Of a stretch of DNA of 64,000 nucleotides, positions 46,895-56,248 are shown piece after piece. Position 1 is the stretch's first letter. Each line of letters starts with the position of its first letter. The notes beneath the pieces were generated by a model. The model searched no databases and had not been told where the DNA came from. It worked only from the letters and a program-made list of their open reading frames with translations. The stretch comes from Clostridium gelidum (GTDB taxonomy: Bacteria; Bacillota; Clostridia; Clostridiales; Clostridiaceae): positions 4,311,001 to 4,375,000 of the forward strand of contig NZ_AP024849.1 of the NCBI RefSeq assembly GCF_019977655.1. The letters run 5' to 3'. Position numbers and translations under genes: made by a program.

Positions 46895-46945
46895 TTCCAC
46901 TGTGGTTATCTATAATATGTTAACAATTAATATTTCCTTAATTAA

Positions 46946-48127
46946 TTATTTTTTATTTTTAGAAGCTATATCCATCCATACAGCAATCAACAATATTAGA
47001 CCTTTAACAATATATTGCCAAAACGTTGGTGTATTCATCATACTCATACCATTATCTATAGTTGCCATTACAAGAGCACCAACTAAGGCTCCAATAACGG
47101 TACCACTACCACCAGCTAAACTTGCACCACCAATAACACATGCTGCAATTGCATCCATTTCTGCACTTTGACCAGCAGAAACTGAACCTGCATTTAATCT
47201 TGTTGTTAATAATATTCCTGCAACTCCACAAAGCAAACCAAGTATTGAATATATAACTATAATATGTTTTTTTACATTAATACCTGATAATCTTGCTGCA
47301 TCTCTATTTCCACCAATTCCATACATTCGTCTACCGAAAACAGTTTTTGTTGCTACAAATCCTAATATCAAAGCTATAAGTAACATTATGAAGGCTGGTA
47401 TTGGAAATCCTTGATAGTCATTAAGTATTACTACTAATGCTAATGATACAATTCCAATTCCAGCTATTGTAAATACATCTAAAATCATTGGTTTAACATC
47501 AATATTGTATTTAATTTTATTTTTTCTATTATTTAATACTAAATATGCTGAACCTGCAATTGCTAATACTACTAAAACATACCCAAGGGCTGTTGGTAGA
47601 TAAGCTTGTCCTATTGCTTTAAAATCTGAGGATAATGGAGCTACAGTATTTCCTCCAGTAATCCCTATTAATATTCCTCTAAAAATAAGCATACTACCCA
47701 AAGTAACTATAAATGATGGTACATTTTTCACTGCTATCCAATATCCATTCCAAGCACCCATAATTACGCCAAGTATTAATGTTATTACTACAGTTGGAAT
47801 AGCTGAAAAACCAAACCAAACGTTTAATATTGCTGCAATTCCTCCAAGTAATCCAAGGGTTGATCCTGCTGATAGGTCTATCTCTCCTAAAATAATTACA
47901 AAACACATTCCTATTGCAAGTACCCCAGTAATTGACATTTGTCTAAATAAATTTGATAAATTTCTTGTTGTCAAAAAATTCCCATCCGTTAACATTGTAA
48001 ATAAAATCCACAACGCTGCTGTTGCTATTAATATTGCTGTCATCTTAGATTTAAATATTGTATTGAACCCAAATTTCTTTTCTTTCTCTGAACCTATACC
48101 TATATTTTTACTTTTACTTAATTGCAT
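46946..48127 (-). CDS. xylH: xylose ABC transporter permease
   Basis: A 393-residue inner-membrane permease of the RbsC/XylH type with about ten membrane segments. It has the family features LFRQMSITGVLAIGMCFVII, LGEIDLSAGSTLGLLGG, the coupling-type loop GRRMYGIGGNRDAARLSGIN and the late GGASLAGGSGTVIGALVGAL. Length fits XylH, which is longer than RbsC. It is the third gene of xylFGH, starting two bases after xylG. AGGAGGGG precedes the ATG. Neighbouring xylulokinase and the three-component sensor make xylose the likely cargo. Confidence 0.93.
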   Translation of the reverse strand: MQLSKSKNIGIGSEKEKKFGFNTIFKSKMTAILIATAALWILFTMLTDGNFLTTRNLSNLFRQMSITGVLAIGMCFVIILGEIDLSAGSTLGLLGGIAAILNVWFGFSAIPTVVITLILGVIMGAWNGYWIAVKNVPSFIVTLGSMLIFRGILIGITGGNTVAPLSSDFKAIGQAYLPTALGYVLVVLAIAGSAYLVLNNRKNKIKYNIDVKPMILDVFTIAGIGIVSLALVVILNDYQGFPIPAFIMLLIALILGFVATKTVFGRRMYGIGGNRDAARLSGINVKKHIIVIYSILGLLCGVAGILLTTRLNAGSVSAGQSAEMDAIAACVIGGASLAGGSGTVIGALVGALVMATIDNGMSMMNTPTFWQYIVKGLILLIAVWMDIASKNKK

Positions 48128-48129
48128 AT

Positions 48130-49707
48130 CTATACCCCTCCTACAGAAGTCATAATTTCTTTGTTATTATTTTCACTCATATTTTCATTTTTCTTTCCTA
48201 CAGAATATCTCATAATCATTTCTTGAGTTAAGTCTTTATTCTCAAGATCTGCCTTTATTTCACCTTCATTCATTACTAAAACTCTATCACTAATTCCAAG
48301 TACTTCTGGAAGTTCTGATGAAACCATTATTATAGATATACCTTGCTTCGCTAATTTAAAAATCAACTTATAAATTTCATACTTAGCTCCTACATCAATT
48401 CCTCTAGTTGGCTCATCTAATATTAATATTTTAGGTTCTGCTAAAAGATTTTTTGCGAGTATTACTTTTTGTTGATTTCCACCACTTAAATTTTTTATTG
48501 CGAGCTCTGTTGATGCAGTCTTTATTTTTATTTCATCAATACATTTCAGAACATCCATCATTTCTCTATCATTGTCTATTACATCAAGTCTTTTTTTATA
48601 TTTTAATAAATTACTTATTGTCATATTATTAGCTACACTCATTCCTGAAATTATCCCATCTTTTTTTCTATCTTCTGGAACCATAGCTATTCCTTTGCTT
48701 AAAGCATCACTTGGATTTTTTATGTCAATTTTTTTACCTTCAAAGAATACTTCACCACTCTTTTGGCCTTGGAAACTTCCATATATACTTGCTACCATTT
48801 CTGTTCTACCTGAACCAACTAAACCTGAAATTCCAAGTATTTCTCCACGTCTTAATGTAAAACTTGCATTCTTTACTCTTTTAATACTCTTATTAAATGG
48901 ATCTAAAACATTGAAATTCTTTACCTCAAAAAATTCTTCCCCAATTTCATGTTCTTCCCTTGGAAATAAATTTTTCATTTCTCTTCCAACCATCATTTGT
49001 ACTAATTTATCTTGATTTATTTCTTTAATCGGAACTTGGCCTATTGTTGACCCATCTCTAATTACAGTAACATTGTCACATATTCTTGTAACTTCGTTAA
49101 GTTTATGAGAAATATAAATACACGTAACTCCATCTTTTCTTAAATCATCTAGTATTCCCATTAAAACTTCTACTTCACCTTCACTTAAAGAAGCTGAAGG
49201 TTCATCAAGAATTAATAATTTAGCATTTTTAGATAGGGCCTTTGCTATTTCAACCAATTGTTGATGTCCAATTCCTAAATCTCCTGCTCTAGTAATTGGA
49301 CTAACATTTAATTTAACCCTGTTTAATAATTCATTTGTCTTATTTAATTGTTCACTAAAACTTACTAGTCCATATTCGCTAATTTCATTTCCCAAAAAAA
49401 TATTTTCTGCTACAGATAATTGCTTAATAATAGCTAATTCCTGATGGATAATTGCTATACCAACTTTTTCAGAATCTCTTATACCTATTTGATTTAATTC
49501 TTTACCTTCAAAAATTATTTTTCCTGAGTAAGACCCAGCAGGGTGCTCTCCACTTAAAATTTTCATTAGTGTAGATTTTCCCGCTCCATTTTCACCACAA
49601 AGAGCATGAATTTCTCCCTTTTTAACTTTTAAAGACACCCCATCTAATGCCTTTACTCCAAAGAATTCTTTGACTATATCGTTCATTTCTAAAATATACT
49701 CACTCAT
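48130..49707 (-). CDS. xylG: xylose ABC transporter, double ATPase subunit
   Basis: A 525-residue protein with two ABC ATPase halves, as in XylG/RbsA. The first half has Walker A GENGAGKSTLMK and Walker B LLILDEPSASLSE. The second has the usual degenerate Walker A GLVGSGRTEM, signature LSGGNQQKVILAKNL and ILILDEPTRGIDVGAK. The start is the ATG at 49705-49707 with AAGGAG 11 bases upstream; an in-frame ATG at 49716 is only two or three bases from the site. It is the second gene of xylFGH. Confidence 0.94.
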   Translation of the reverse strand: MSEYILEMNDIVKEFFGVKALDGVSLKVKKGEIHALCGENGAGKSTLMKILSGEHPAGSYSGKIIFEGKELNQIGIRDSEKVGIAIIHQELAIIKQLSVAENIFLGNEISEYGLVSFSEQLNKTNELLNRVKLNVSPITRAGDLGIGHQQLVEIAKALSKNAKLLILDEPSASLSEGEVEVLMGILDDLRKDGVTCIYISHKLNEVTRICDNVTVIRDGSTIGQVPIKEINQDKLVQMMVGREMKNLFPREEHEIGEEFFEVKNFNVLDPFNKSIKRVKNASFTLRRGEILGISGLVGSGRTEMVASIYGSFQGQKSGEVFFEGKKIDIKNPSDALSKGIAMVPEDRKKDGIISGMSVANNMTISNLLKYKKRLDVIDNDREMMDVLKCIDEIKIKTASTELAIKNLSGGNQQKVILAKNLLAEPKILILDEPTRGIDVGAKYEIYKLIFKLAKQGISIIMVSSELPEVLGISDRVLVMNEGEIKADLENKDLTQEMIMRYSVGKKNENMSENNNKEIMTSVGGV

Positions 49708-49770
49708 GAAATACATATCTCCTTTCTATATTGGGGTTTGAAATTATAATTTCAGACCCCAATATGCTAT

Positions 49771-50850
49771 TTACTTACTTGGTCTTTTATCTTGTGGCAC
49801 ATTTTTATATACATCATCAAACTTTTGGAAACCATCTTTTACAACAGTATCATTCATATTATCCGCTGTAACTGCTACTGGAGTAAGTAATACTGAAGGA
49901 ACATCCTTTTGACCATTATTAGTTACACTTCCATTTGTTTGAACCTCTTCACCTTTGGCCATTTTTACAGCCATTTCAGCTGCTTTTGCAGCAATATCCT
50001 TAATAGGCTTATATACTGTCATTGATTGAATTCCCTCAACAACTCTTTGGCAAGCTGCTGTATCTGCATCTTGTCCGGAAATTGTAACTTTTCCTGATAA
50101 TCCTTGTGCTTGTAATGCTTGAATAGCTCCACCAGCAGTACTATCATTTGAAGCAACAACAGCATCAATTTTATTATTGTTTGCAGTTAGCGCATTTTCC
50201 ATTATCTTTAATGCTTCTTCTGCTGACCAATCTTTTACCCATTGATCTCCTACTAGTTTTATATCTCCTTTATCTACATAAGGTTTTATTACATTCATTT
50301 GTCCTTGTCTAAATAACTTTGCGTTATTATCTGTTGGAGAGCCTCCCATCATAAAATAATTTCCCTTTGGAGTTTTATCTACAATTGCTTTTCCTTGTAA
50401 TTCTCCAACTTTAACATTATCAAATGAGACATAATAATCTACATCACTATTGGTAATTAATCTATCATAAGATAAAACTTTTATTTTATTTTGATGAGCT
50501 TCTTCCACAATAGGTGCTATTGATTCTCCATTATGTGGTATTATAACCAAAACATTTACTCCTTGAGATATAAGGTTTTCAGCCTGTGACATTTGTGTTG
50601 TATCATCTCCATTGGCAGACTGAAAAACTACTTCTGCTCCAAGTTTCTTTGCTTCTGCTTCAAAAATATCTTTATCATGTTGCCATCTCTCGAGTCTTAA
50701 ATCATCCATACTTACCCCAATTTTTATTTTCTTATCTCCACCACTAGCTGCTTGTCCACTTGTCTTTGCTCCACATCCTGTTAATGCTGAAAACATTAAT
50801 ATTCCGCTTAGTGTTATACCTAATAATTTAATCATTTTTTTTGATTTCAT
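49771..50850 (-). CDS. xylF: D-xylose-binding lipoprotein
   Basis: A 359-residue extracellular sugar-binding protein of the periplasmic-binding-protein type 1 family. Signal peptide with lipobox SALTGC (Cys26). XylF-typical segments are KIGVSMDDLRLERWQHDKDI, LISQGVNVLVIIPHNGESIA, VLSYDRLITNSDVDYYVSFD and TISGQDADTAACQRVVEGIQ. It delivers xylose to XylGH. It is first in the operon, with GGGGAGA before the ATG, and carries a promoter region with a CcpA-type site. The LytS/YesN system next door is the expected activator. Confidence 0.95.
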   Translation of the reverse strand: MKSKKMIKLLGITLSGILMFSALTGCGAKTSGQAASGGDKKIKIGVSMDDLRLERWQHDKDIFEAEAKKLGAEVVFQSANGDDTTQMSQAENLISQGVNVLVIIPHNGESIAPIVEEAHQNKIKVLSYDRLITNSDVDYYVSFDNVKVGELQGKAIVDKTPKGNYFMMGGSPTDNNAKLFRQGQMNVIKPYVDKGDIKLVGDQWVKDWSAEEALKIMENALTANNNKIDAVVASNDSTAGGAIQALQAQGLSGKVTISGQDADTAACQRVVEGIQSMTVYKPIKDIAAKAAEMAVKMAKGEEVQTNGSVTNNGQKDVPSVLLTPVAVTADNMNDTVVKDGFQKFDDVYKNVPQDKRPSK

Positions 50851-50900
50851 AATTTATCTCCCCTTTTTATTCGTTAATGTAAATCTTTTTTACAATCTTA

Positions 50901-50929
50901 ATTATAGCTTCTTAAGTAAACGTTTAGAA
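50901..50929 (-). promoter_or_regulatory. proposed xylF promoter with cre-like palindrome
   Basis: On the minus strand a TATAAT (50901-50906) is preceded after 17 bases by a poor -35 (TTCTAA), as expected for an activator-dependent promoter. TCTAAACGTTTACT lies over the -35 and spacer and matches six of the eight fixed positions of the CcpA cre consensus; its core TAAACGTTTA (50917-50926) is a perfect palindrome. This would allow glucose repression. Inferred only. Confidence 0.4.
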
Positions 50930-51105
50930 TAGACTCATTTGCTGACTTATAATTTTATATTGCTGTCTTTTTACCGCAATATTTTACTATGATTAATAAA
51001 TCAAAATAACAATCCATCCCTCATAATTTAATAACAAACATCAAATAAATTGGTTTTTAATATTCTTCTTTGAAATATGGACAGCATATAATAACATTTA
51101 GCGAC

Positions 51106-51155
51106 AAAAAATCTATGATGACATCTTAAACTTAAGATATCATCATAGATTTTTT
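51106..51155 (-). terminator. rho-independent terminator of the xylose sensor operon
   Basis: AAAAAATCTATGATGACATC (from 51106) pairs with 51132-51155 with one non-Watson-Crick position, giving a stem of about 24 bases. A- and T-runs lie on both ends, so it may work in both directions. It lies 75 bases after the yesN stop. Confidence 0.75.
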
Positions 51156-51230
51156 ATATAACTTATAGCAATATTTTGCTCACCATCCTATTTTTTATAA
51201 TAATTCCTTCTAAAATATCTATTCTTCACT

Positions 51231-52565
51231 TTATACCTTATAATTAACTGGACTTATTCCTTCATATTTTTTAAACACTTTGCTAAAGTAATTAGGATCA
51301 TTATATCCAACCTTATAGCAAACTTCTTTAACATTCATTTCTCCATTTGAAAGTAATTCCTTAGCTATATCTATTCTGCATTTATTTATATAATCTGAGA
51401 AATTAGTTCCTGTCACTTCTTTAAATGTTCTGCTAAAATAATATACACTTAATCCAAAATTACTTGCAACTTTTTCTAGTTCAAGCTCTGTTTTAATATT
51501 TTCTTTAATATAGTTCTTTACATCATCAAATAATTTCAGTTTTATTTTATTAACATTTTTAATTTTATTATCCTTTACATCATTTAAATTAATATTAGCA
51601 TCATTATGATTTATAATTTTTTCTTCTAACATATTTTCATCAATATCATTTATATGAATAATATTTACATTATCCGAATTATATACTAAACACTTAGTAG
51701 CTTGTCTATATGATTCAACTATATGTTCCACTGAATTATATATTTCTCCAAGCCCAGCTCTTATTGAAACATTAAATCTCTTTTTTATTTCTCTTCTCAA
51801 ATTAAATGCAAGATCAATTCCTAAATTTTTAAAATCCTCAGTATCCTCATTTTCAATCTGTATAAAATAAGTTAATTCTTCATAAAACATATAATTTCCT
51901 ATACACTTATATTTTCTATTAATGTATTCTTTAATATAGTCTCCAATCTTCATTTTAATTTGATCTTTTTCACTCCTGCATGCATCCTCGTAATCATACT
52001 TATCCTTAATAGATATAACCATTGCATAGCTATTTATAAAATTCATATTTAAACATTGCAAATACATTCCATAATCAACACCAATAAGTTTATCATTTAT
52101 TATTAAATCACTTAATTGATTTTCAAGTACTGGTAGTAATGTATATATTTTTTCTTTATCTTCAATCTCGCTTTTCCTCTTATTCTGCTCCTTTTTCACA
52201 AACTGAATACCTATAGAAACTTTCTCTATTATCTCCTCCTTTGCAAATGGCTTTAGAAGATATTCCTTTACATTTATTTTCACAGCTTCTTTTGCAAAAT
52301 CAAAATAATCATAAGCAGTTAATATTATGCTATATACATTAGGTAAGCTGGCACTTATTTCTTTTAAAGCTTGTATTCCATCTATACCTGGCATTTTTAT
52401 GTCCATTATAACTATATCTGGCCTAATACTTTCAGACATTTCAATTGCTTCTCTTCCATTTTTAGCTTCATATACTTGTAATTTATCTGAAAAATTCTCT
52501 TTTATTATATGCTTAACTATTTCTCTATCATATTTTTCATCTTCAGCAAGTAAAATTTTCATCAT
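51231..52565 (-). CDS. yesN: YesN-type AraC response regulator of the xylose sensor
   Basis: A 444-residue regulator. The receiver domain (about 1-120) has AEDE, the phospho-acceptor Asp in IVIMDIKMPG (about 54) and KPF. A linker domain (about 150-290) leads to two AraC-type helix-turn-helix motifs at the C-terminus (LELEKVASNFGLSVYYFSRT, VKEVCYKVGYNDPNYFSKVF). In C. beijerinckii the equivalent protein activates xylFGH when phosphorylated. The ATG at 52563-52565 overlaps the kinase stop (TGATG), indicating coupling; a second ATG follows immediately. Confidence 0.92.
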   Translation of the reverse strand: MMKILLAEDEKYDREIVKHIIKENFSDKLQVYEAKNGREAIEMSESIRPDIVIMDIKMPGIDGIQALKEISASLPNVYSIILTAYDYFDFAKEAVKINVKEYLLKPFAKEEIIEKVSIGIQFVKKEQNKRKSEIEDKEKIYTLLPVLENQLSDLIINDKLIGVDYGMYLQCLNMNFINSYAMVISIKDKYDYEDACRSEKDQIKMKIGDYIKEYINRKYKCIGNYMFYEELTYFIQIENEDTEDFKNLGIDLAFNLRREIKKRFNVSIRAGLGEIYNSVEHIVESYRQATKCLVYNSDNVNIIHINDIDENMLEEKIINHNDANINLNDVKDNKIKNVNKIKLKLFDDVKNYIKENIKTELELEKVASNFGLSVYYFSRTFKEVTGTNFSDYINKCRIDIAKELLSNGEMNVKEVCYKVGYNDPNYFSKVFKKYEGISPVNYKV

Positions 52566-54049
52566 CAATTACCATCCCCCGTTATTGGTATTTTCAAATA
52601 AACTTTTGTCCCTATGCCTTCTTCACTTTCTACTTTAAACATATCTTTTTTATCATATAAATACCTAAGTCTCTTTTCAACTATATTTATTCCAAGTCCA
52701 GTAGTATGACCAATATGCTGAGTATCATAATTACAATTATTAATCTTATCCAAAATTTCTTTTGGAATACCAACTCCATCATCTTCAATAACAACACAAC
52801 ATATACCATCGTCATCATTTATACTTATATCTATGCATCCACCTTCTTCTTTGGATTCTATCCCATGTATAAATGCATTCTCCACCAATGGCTGTATTGT
52901 CATACCAGGAATCTTCACTTTTTTCATATCCATATTTACATTTAAATTAAATTTCACCCTATCATTAAATCGACATTCTTGTATATAAATATAATCCTTT
53001 ACAATGTTTATCTCTTCTTCTAAAAATGAATTTCTATTCATGCATCGTAAAGAATACCTTAAAATATTTGAAACTGATTTTATTAATTTACTTGTTGTTG
53101 TTGCATTTTCCATAATCGCTGTAACATTTACACAATTTAACGTATTAAACAAAAAATGTGGATTTATCTGAGACTGGAGTACCTTAAGATCAAATTTCTT
53201 TAAAGCGTTTTCATATTGGAGATTCTTCATTTCTTCTTCTTTTAATTTTTTCTCCAATATGAGCTTATCATTAATTGAACTTACAAACTCTTTTATATCT
53301 TTTATCATAGTATTGAAAGCATTTGTAAGTACATCTAATTCATATATATCAGTTTTATTTCCTTCATAATATTCAAACTGTCCCTTAGATACCTTGTTAG
53401 ATGTTTCAACAATTCCCTTTAATCCTTTTGAAATATTTCTTATAAAAAACATAGCATATATAACACACATAGATAAGATTAATATTAGATAAGTTGTCAA
53501 CGATACATATATAATGCTACTATTTTTATTTAATTCTTTATAATCTATACTATTGACTTCCAAATAATTCTGCATAAGTGTTGATGCATATACATTGAAA
53601 TATGATGCAATATTTTTAGCTGCTATAAAATCATCATAATAAAAAATATACCCTTCCTTATTTTCGTAAGCTGAAATTGTTTTTCCAGAGTTCTCCTTGT
53701 ATGAGTCCAATGTATTATCTAAATCCCGTAAAATGTATTGACTGCTATTATCAGAATTATTCTTTAGCGTTTGTATTTTTTGTTTCGCTAGATATACTTC
53801 ATTATTATAGCTTTCTTTCTTTTTTTCAGCTCCACTTAATATATATTGATTAAAACTATCCAAAGAATTTTCAATATGTTGTTTAATTTCATTTGCTATA
53901 AGCATATTATTAAGCATATTAACATATCCATTTTCAATTTTTCTGCTCATGCCTAAGGATATAATATTGCATATGCCTATTGGAATAATCAAACATATAA
54001 CAAATATAATAAATCTGCTATTCAAAGTTTTAATTTTCAAATTTATCAT
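52565..54049 (-). CDS. lytS: LytS/YesM-type histidine kinase of the xylose sensor
   Basis: A 494-residue membrane kinase. Membrane segments at about 12-32 and 180-203 bracket a helical outer domain that in the known system contacts the XylF-like protein. HAMP (about 205-255) precedes the His-kinase domain with the phospho-acceptor in SQINPHFLFNTLN, the N box VENAFIHGIE and GLGINIVEKRL. The start is uncertain: AAGGAG abuts the ATG at 54049 with no spacing, while a TTG at 54040 is nine bases away and may be the true start. The gene overlaps the XylF-like gene. Confidence 0.9.
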   Translation of the reverse strand: MINLKIKTLNSRFIIFVICLIIPIGICNIISLGMSRKIENGYVNMLNNMLIANEIKQHIENSLDSFNQYILSGAEKKKESYNNEVYLAKQKIQTLKNNSDNSSQYILRDLDNTLDSYKENSGKTISAYENKEGYIFYYDDFIAAKNIASYFNVYASTLMQNYLEVNSIDYKELNKNSSIIYVSLTTYLILILSMCVIYAMFFIRNISKGLKGIVETSNKVSKGQFEYYEGNKTDIYELDVLTNAFNTMIKDIKEFVSSINDKLILEKKLKEEEMKNLQYENALKKFDLKVLQSQINPHFLFNTLNCVNVTAIMENATTTSKLIKSVSNILRYSLRCMNRNSFLEEEINIVKDYIYIQECRFNDRVKFNLNVNMDMKKVKIPGMTIQPLVENAFIHGIESKEEGGCIDISINDDDGICCVVIEDDGVGIPKEILDKINNCNYDTQHIGHTTGLGINIVEKRLRYLYDKKDMFKVESEEGIGTKVYLKIPITGDGN

Positions 54050-55013
54050 CTCCTTGTTTATAAGTATCTATATTACTTTTGTTAATAACACCTACATTAG
54101 TTAAAAACTTTTGATCAATATCAGATTTCTTTTCAATTTTATCCATAATAATATTAACTGCTTTATAGCCCATTTCATCACTTTTCTGTACTATTGTTGC
54201 TGCTACTACTCCATTTTTAATATTATTTAAAGTTTCCTCTAAATCATCAAAGCAAATAATCTTTACTTTACCGCTATCATTCAAACTTTGTATTGCTTTA
54301 GCTGCTCCTATACCATCAAGGGCTGAAGTACAAAATAATGCATTAATACTATCATTTCTATTTAATATTTTTCTAGTTATAATTTCTGCTTCCAAAAGCA
54401 TAGCATCTGATGAATCTACATCAACAATTTTTAAATTAGAATTTGAAAGTATATAATTTTCGAAACCCTTTACCCTTTCCTTTTGATTTTTAACCTCCTT
54501 TCCCCCCATCACTATTGCAACATTTCCATCTGTTCCAATTTGCTTTATCATTTCTTCGCCTGCTGCTTGTCCTGCTAAAATATTATCAGTCCCAACATAA
54601 GCTATCCTATTGCTATCTTCTTCATCTGAATCTATTGTCACTACAGGAATTCCCTTTTCCATTGCTCTATTAATTCTCTTTTTATATTTCCCCTCTTCTT
54701 GAACATATGTTATTATTCCACTTACTTTAGCAGATGTAGCCATTTCAAAAAGATTTAATCCTTCCTCTGTACTTGCAGTTGTTGGCCCTAGAAATTCAAT
54801 TACTGCACCTCTTTCTTTAGCAGCTCTTTCTGCTCCTTCTCTTATATTCACCCAATAAGGATTTGTTTTTATATGAGATATTAATACTATTTTGGGTTTT
54901 ATCGGTTCTTTGTCTACCGTCTTATCTTTTAATAAATAAAGAAAATATATATTACCCATACAAAAAAGAATAACTAATATAATAACTACGACTTTCTTTA
55001 AATCTCTCATCAT
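54030..55013 (-). CDS. membrane-anchored XylF-like sugar-sensing protein (XylFII type)
   Basis: A 327-residue periplasmic-binding-protein-like protein that keeps its N-terminal membrane segment (about 7-28, VVVIILVILFCMGNIYFLYL) and has no lipobox, so it is a tethered sensor rather than a transporter subunit. The sugar-binding fold runs from about 40: ISHIKTNPYWVNIREGAERA, GIPVVTIDSDEEDSNRIAYV, GTDNILAGQAAGEEMIKQIG. In C. beijerinckii such a protein (XylFII) binds xylose and drives LytS dimerisation. The gene order here, XylFII-LytS-YesN followed by xylFGH, is the same. AGGAG precedes the ATG. Confidence 0.9.
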   Translation of the reverse strand: MMRDLKKVVVIILVILFCMGNIYFLYLLKDKTVDKEPIKPKIVLISHIKTNPYWVNIREGAERAAKERGAVIEFLGPTTASTEEGLNLFEMATSAKVSGIITYVQEEGKYKKRINRAMEKGIPVVTIDSDEEDSNRIAYVGTDNILAGQAAGEEMIKQIGTDGNVAIVMGGKEVKNQKERVKGFENYILSNSNLKIVDVDSSDAMLLEAEIITRKILNRNDSINALFCTSALDGIGAAKAIQSLNDSGKVKIICFDDLEETLNNIKNGVVAATIVQKSDEMGYKAVNIIMDKIEKKSDIDQKFLTNVGVINKSNIDTYKQGDDKFEN

Positions 55014-55306
55014 TTAAAACTCCTCTTATACTAAAAATCTATATAGTATATAACATTTAAAATAACTTTTAAAATGTTATTTAATAATATCATTCTATAT
55101 TGCTTCTATTTTTTAGTCAATATTTTTTGTATAGCTTTTCATATATAATAGGATACTTAAATTTTAGCAATCATAACGTGTTAAATTAATATAAAAATAT
55201 ACAGCAGCTAATTTTATAACAAAAAAAGACTAAGTTTTACCTTAATCCTCTAATACTTTATCCATTTAAACTCATATTTATCATAATGGAATTCTTTAAT
55301 AAGATG

Positions 55307-55909
55307 TTATAACTTTTCCAAAAAGTTTTTTAGCATCTCCGCCGTAATCCCCCATATATTATAATTTTCATATTTATAAAATAACAATCTATGTTTAGCT
55401 TCCCTAAATTTATAATTTTCCTTATTAACAATTAAATCATATGGAAACTCTTCCGGTCTCTCAATTTTTAATTTACTATTCACTTCTAAAGGCCTATGAT
55501 TTAAAAGATAATTAATTGGAACGTAAAACACATGATCAACTTCACTTTCATTTATCTTGATTTCTTTAATGTTTTCAATAATCCCTAAATAAGGATGAAT
55601 TATTATACCATCATATCTAACTACAGTATCTAATTCATTTATAATATCAATATTTTCAATTCCTAGCTCTTCAAACATTTCTCGTAGTGCAGCTTCTTTG
55701 GGAGTCTCGTCTCCATCTATCTTTCCACCTGGAAAACATATATCACCTGGTTGACTATTTAATTTTTTTGATCTTACTTCAAATAATATACATACTTCAT
55801 TATTTATTTCTACTATAGGAATAATTATAGCTGCTCTTCGCATTCTTTCCCATCCATTAATATATGGTTTATTATTTTTTATTTTATTCTTAATATCTTT
55901 TATATTCAT
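55307..55909 (-). CDS. Nudix hydrolase, coenzyme A pyrophosphatase type
   Basis: A 200-residue Nudix enzyme. The Nudix box GKIDGDETPKEAALREMFEE, then LGI, fits the consensus, and the preceding EVRSKKLNSQPGDICFPGG is the extra motif of the CoA pyrophosphatase (NudL/UPF0035) group, which splits CoA into phosphopantetheine and adenosine 3',5'-bisphosphate. It is a lone housekeeping-type gene between the xylose and arabinose loci. Confidence 0.88.
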   Translation of the reverse strand: MNIKDIKNKIKNNKPYINGWERMRRAAIIIPIVEINNEVCILFEVRSKKLNSQPGDICFPGGKIDGDETPKEAALREMFEELGIENIDIINELDTVVRYDGIIIHPYLGIIENIKEIKINESEVDHVFYVPINYLLNHRPLEVNSKLKIERPEEFPYDLIVNKENYKFREAKHRLLFYKYENYNIWGITAEMLKNFLEKL

Positions 55910-56248
55910 ATTCTATAATCACTCCCTAACCATTAATTGTATATTGATATTATATCAAATGTTAACATTAATAAATATATTTAAGTTTTATGAAAAACAA
56001 AAAGCTACATTTCACTAATAATTATATTACTCAATAAGTATATAAATTATTAGGCACATGAAAATAAATAACAAGTCCAAAGTTGCTACGAATATTTTTC
56101 ATCAGGCAAGGAGACGAATTACCCTCATAGCGGGCCTATTAGGGCAATTTGCCGACGCAGCATGATGGAAAATAGTCTAGCAAATGGACTTGTTATTTTT
56201 TTGATTGTGCCTTAGCTCAAAATGCAGCTTATTTCTCTTTAAAAATAT
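55910..56248. other. intergenic stretch carrying a structured repeat element
   Basis: Contains the element 56051-56214 and no gene. The rest is plain AT-rich DNA. Confidence 0.7.
56051..56214. repeat. MITE-like or structured-RNA element with ~30-base inverted ends
   Basis: The left end (TAGGCACATGAAAATAAATA, then ACAAGTCCA) is the imperfect complement of the right end (TGGACTTGTTATTTTTTTGA, then TTGTGCCTTA). Inside, ATTTTTCATCA pairs with TGATGGAAAAT, and CGAATTACCCT with AGGGCAATTTG, so the whole unit can fold into one hairpin. The interior is clearly more GC-rich than its surroundings. It contains no frame. Pieces of its ends occur at 59707-59721 and near 31916-32047. It lies 35 bases beyond the GH27 stop and may end that transcript. 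Confidence 0.8.

Larger units (their letters stand above)
46223..46945. other. intergenic stretch with two large inverted repeats
   Basis: It contains the 25-base-pair hairpin at 46531-46583 and the palindromic element 46657-46894. No real gene is present; frames inside the palindrome lack ribosome binding sites. The promoter of xylB should lie in the left 300 bases. Confidence 0.7.
50851..51230. other. xylF promoter region and yesN terminator
   Basis: This 380-base gap contains the proposed xylF promoter with a cre-like palindrome (50901-50929) and the terminator of the sensor operon (51106-51155). No gene is present. Confidence 0.65.

Noticed and set aside
46740..47171. Plus-strand open frame across palindromic element B and the end of xylH
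   Set aside because: It runs antisense into the permease gene and shows no coding features.
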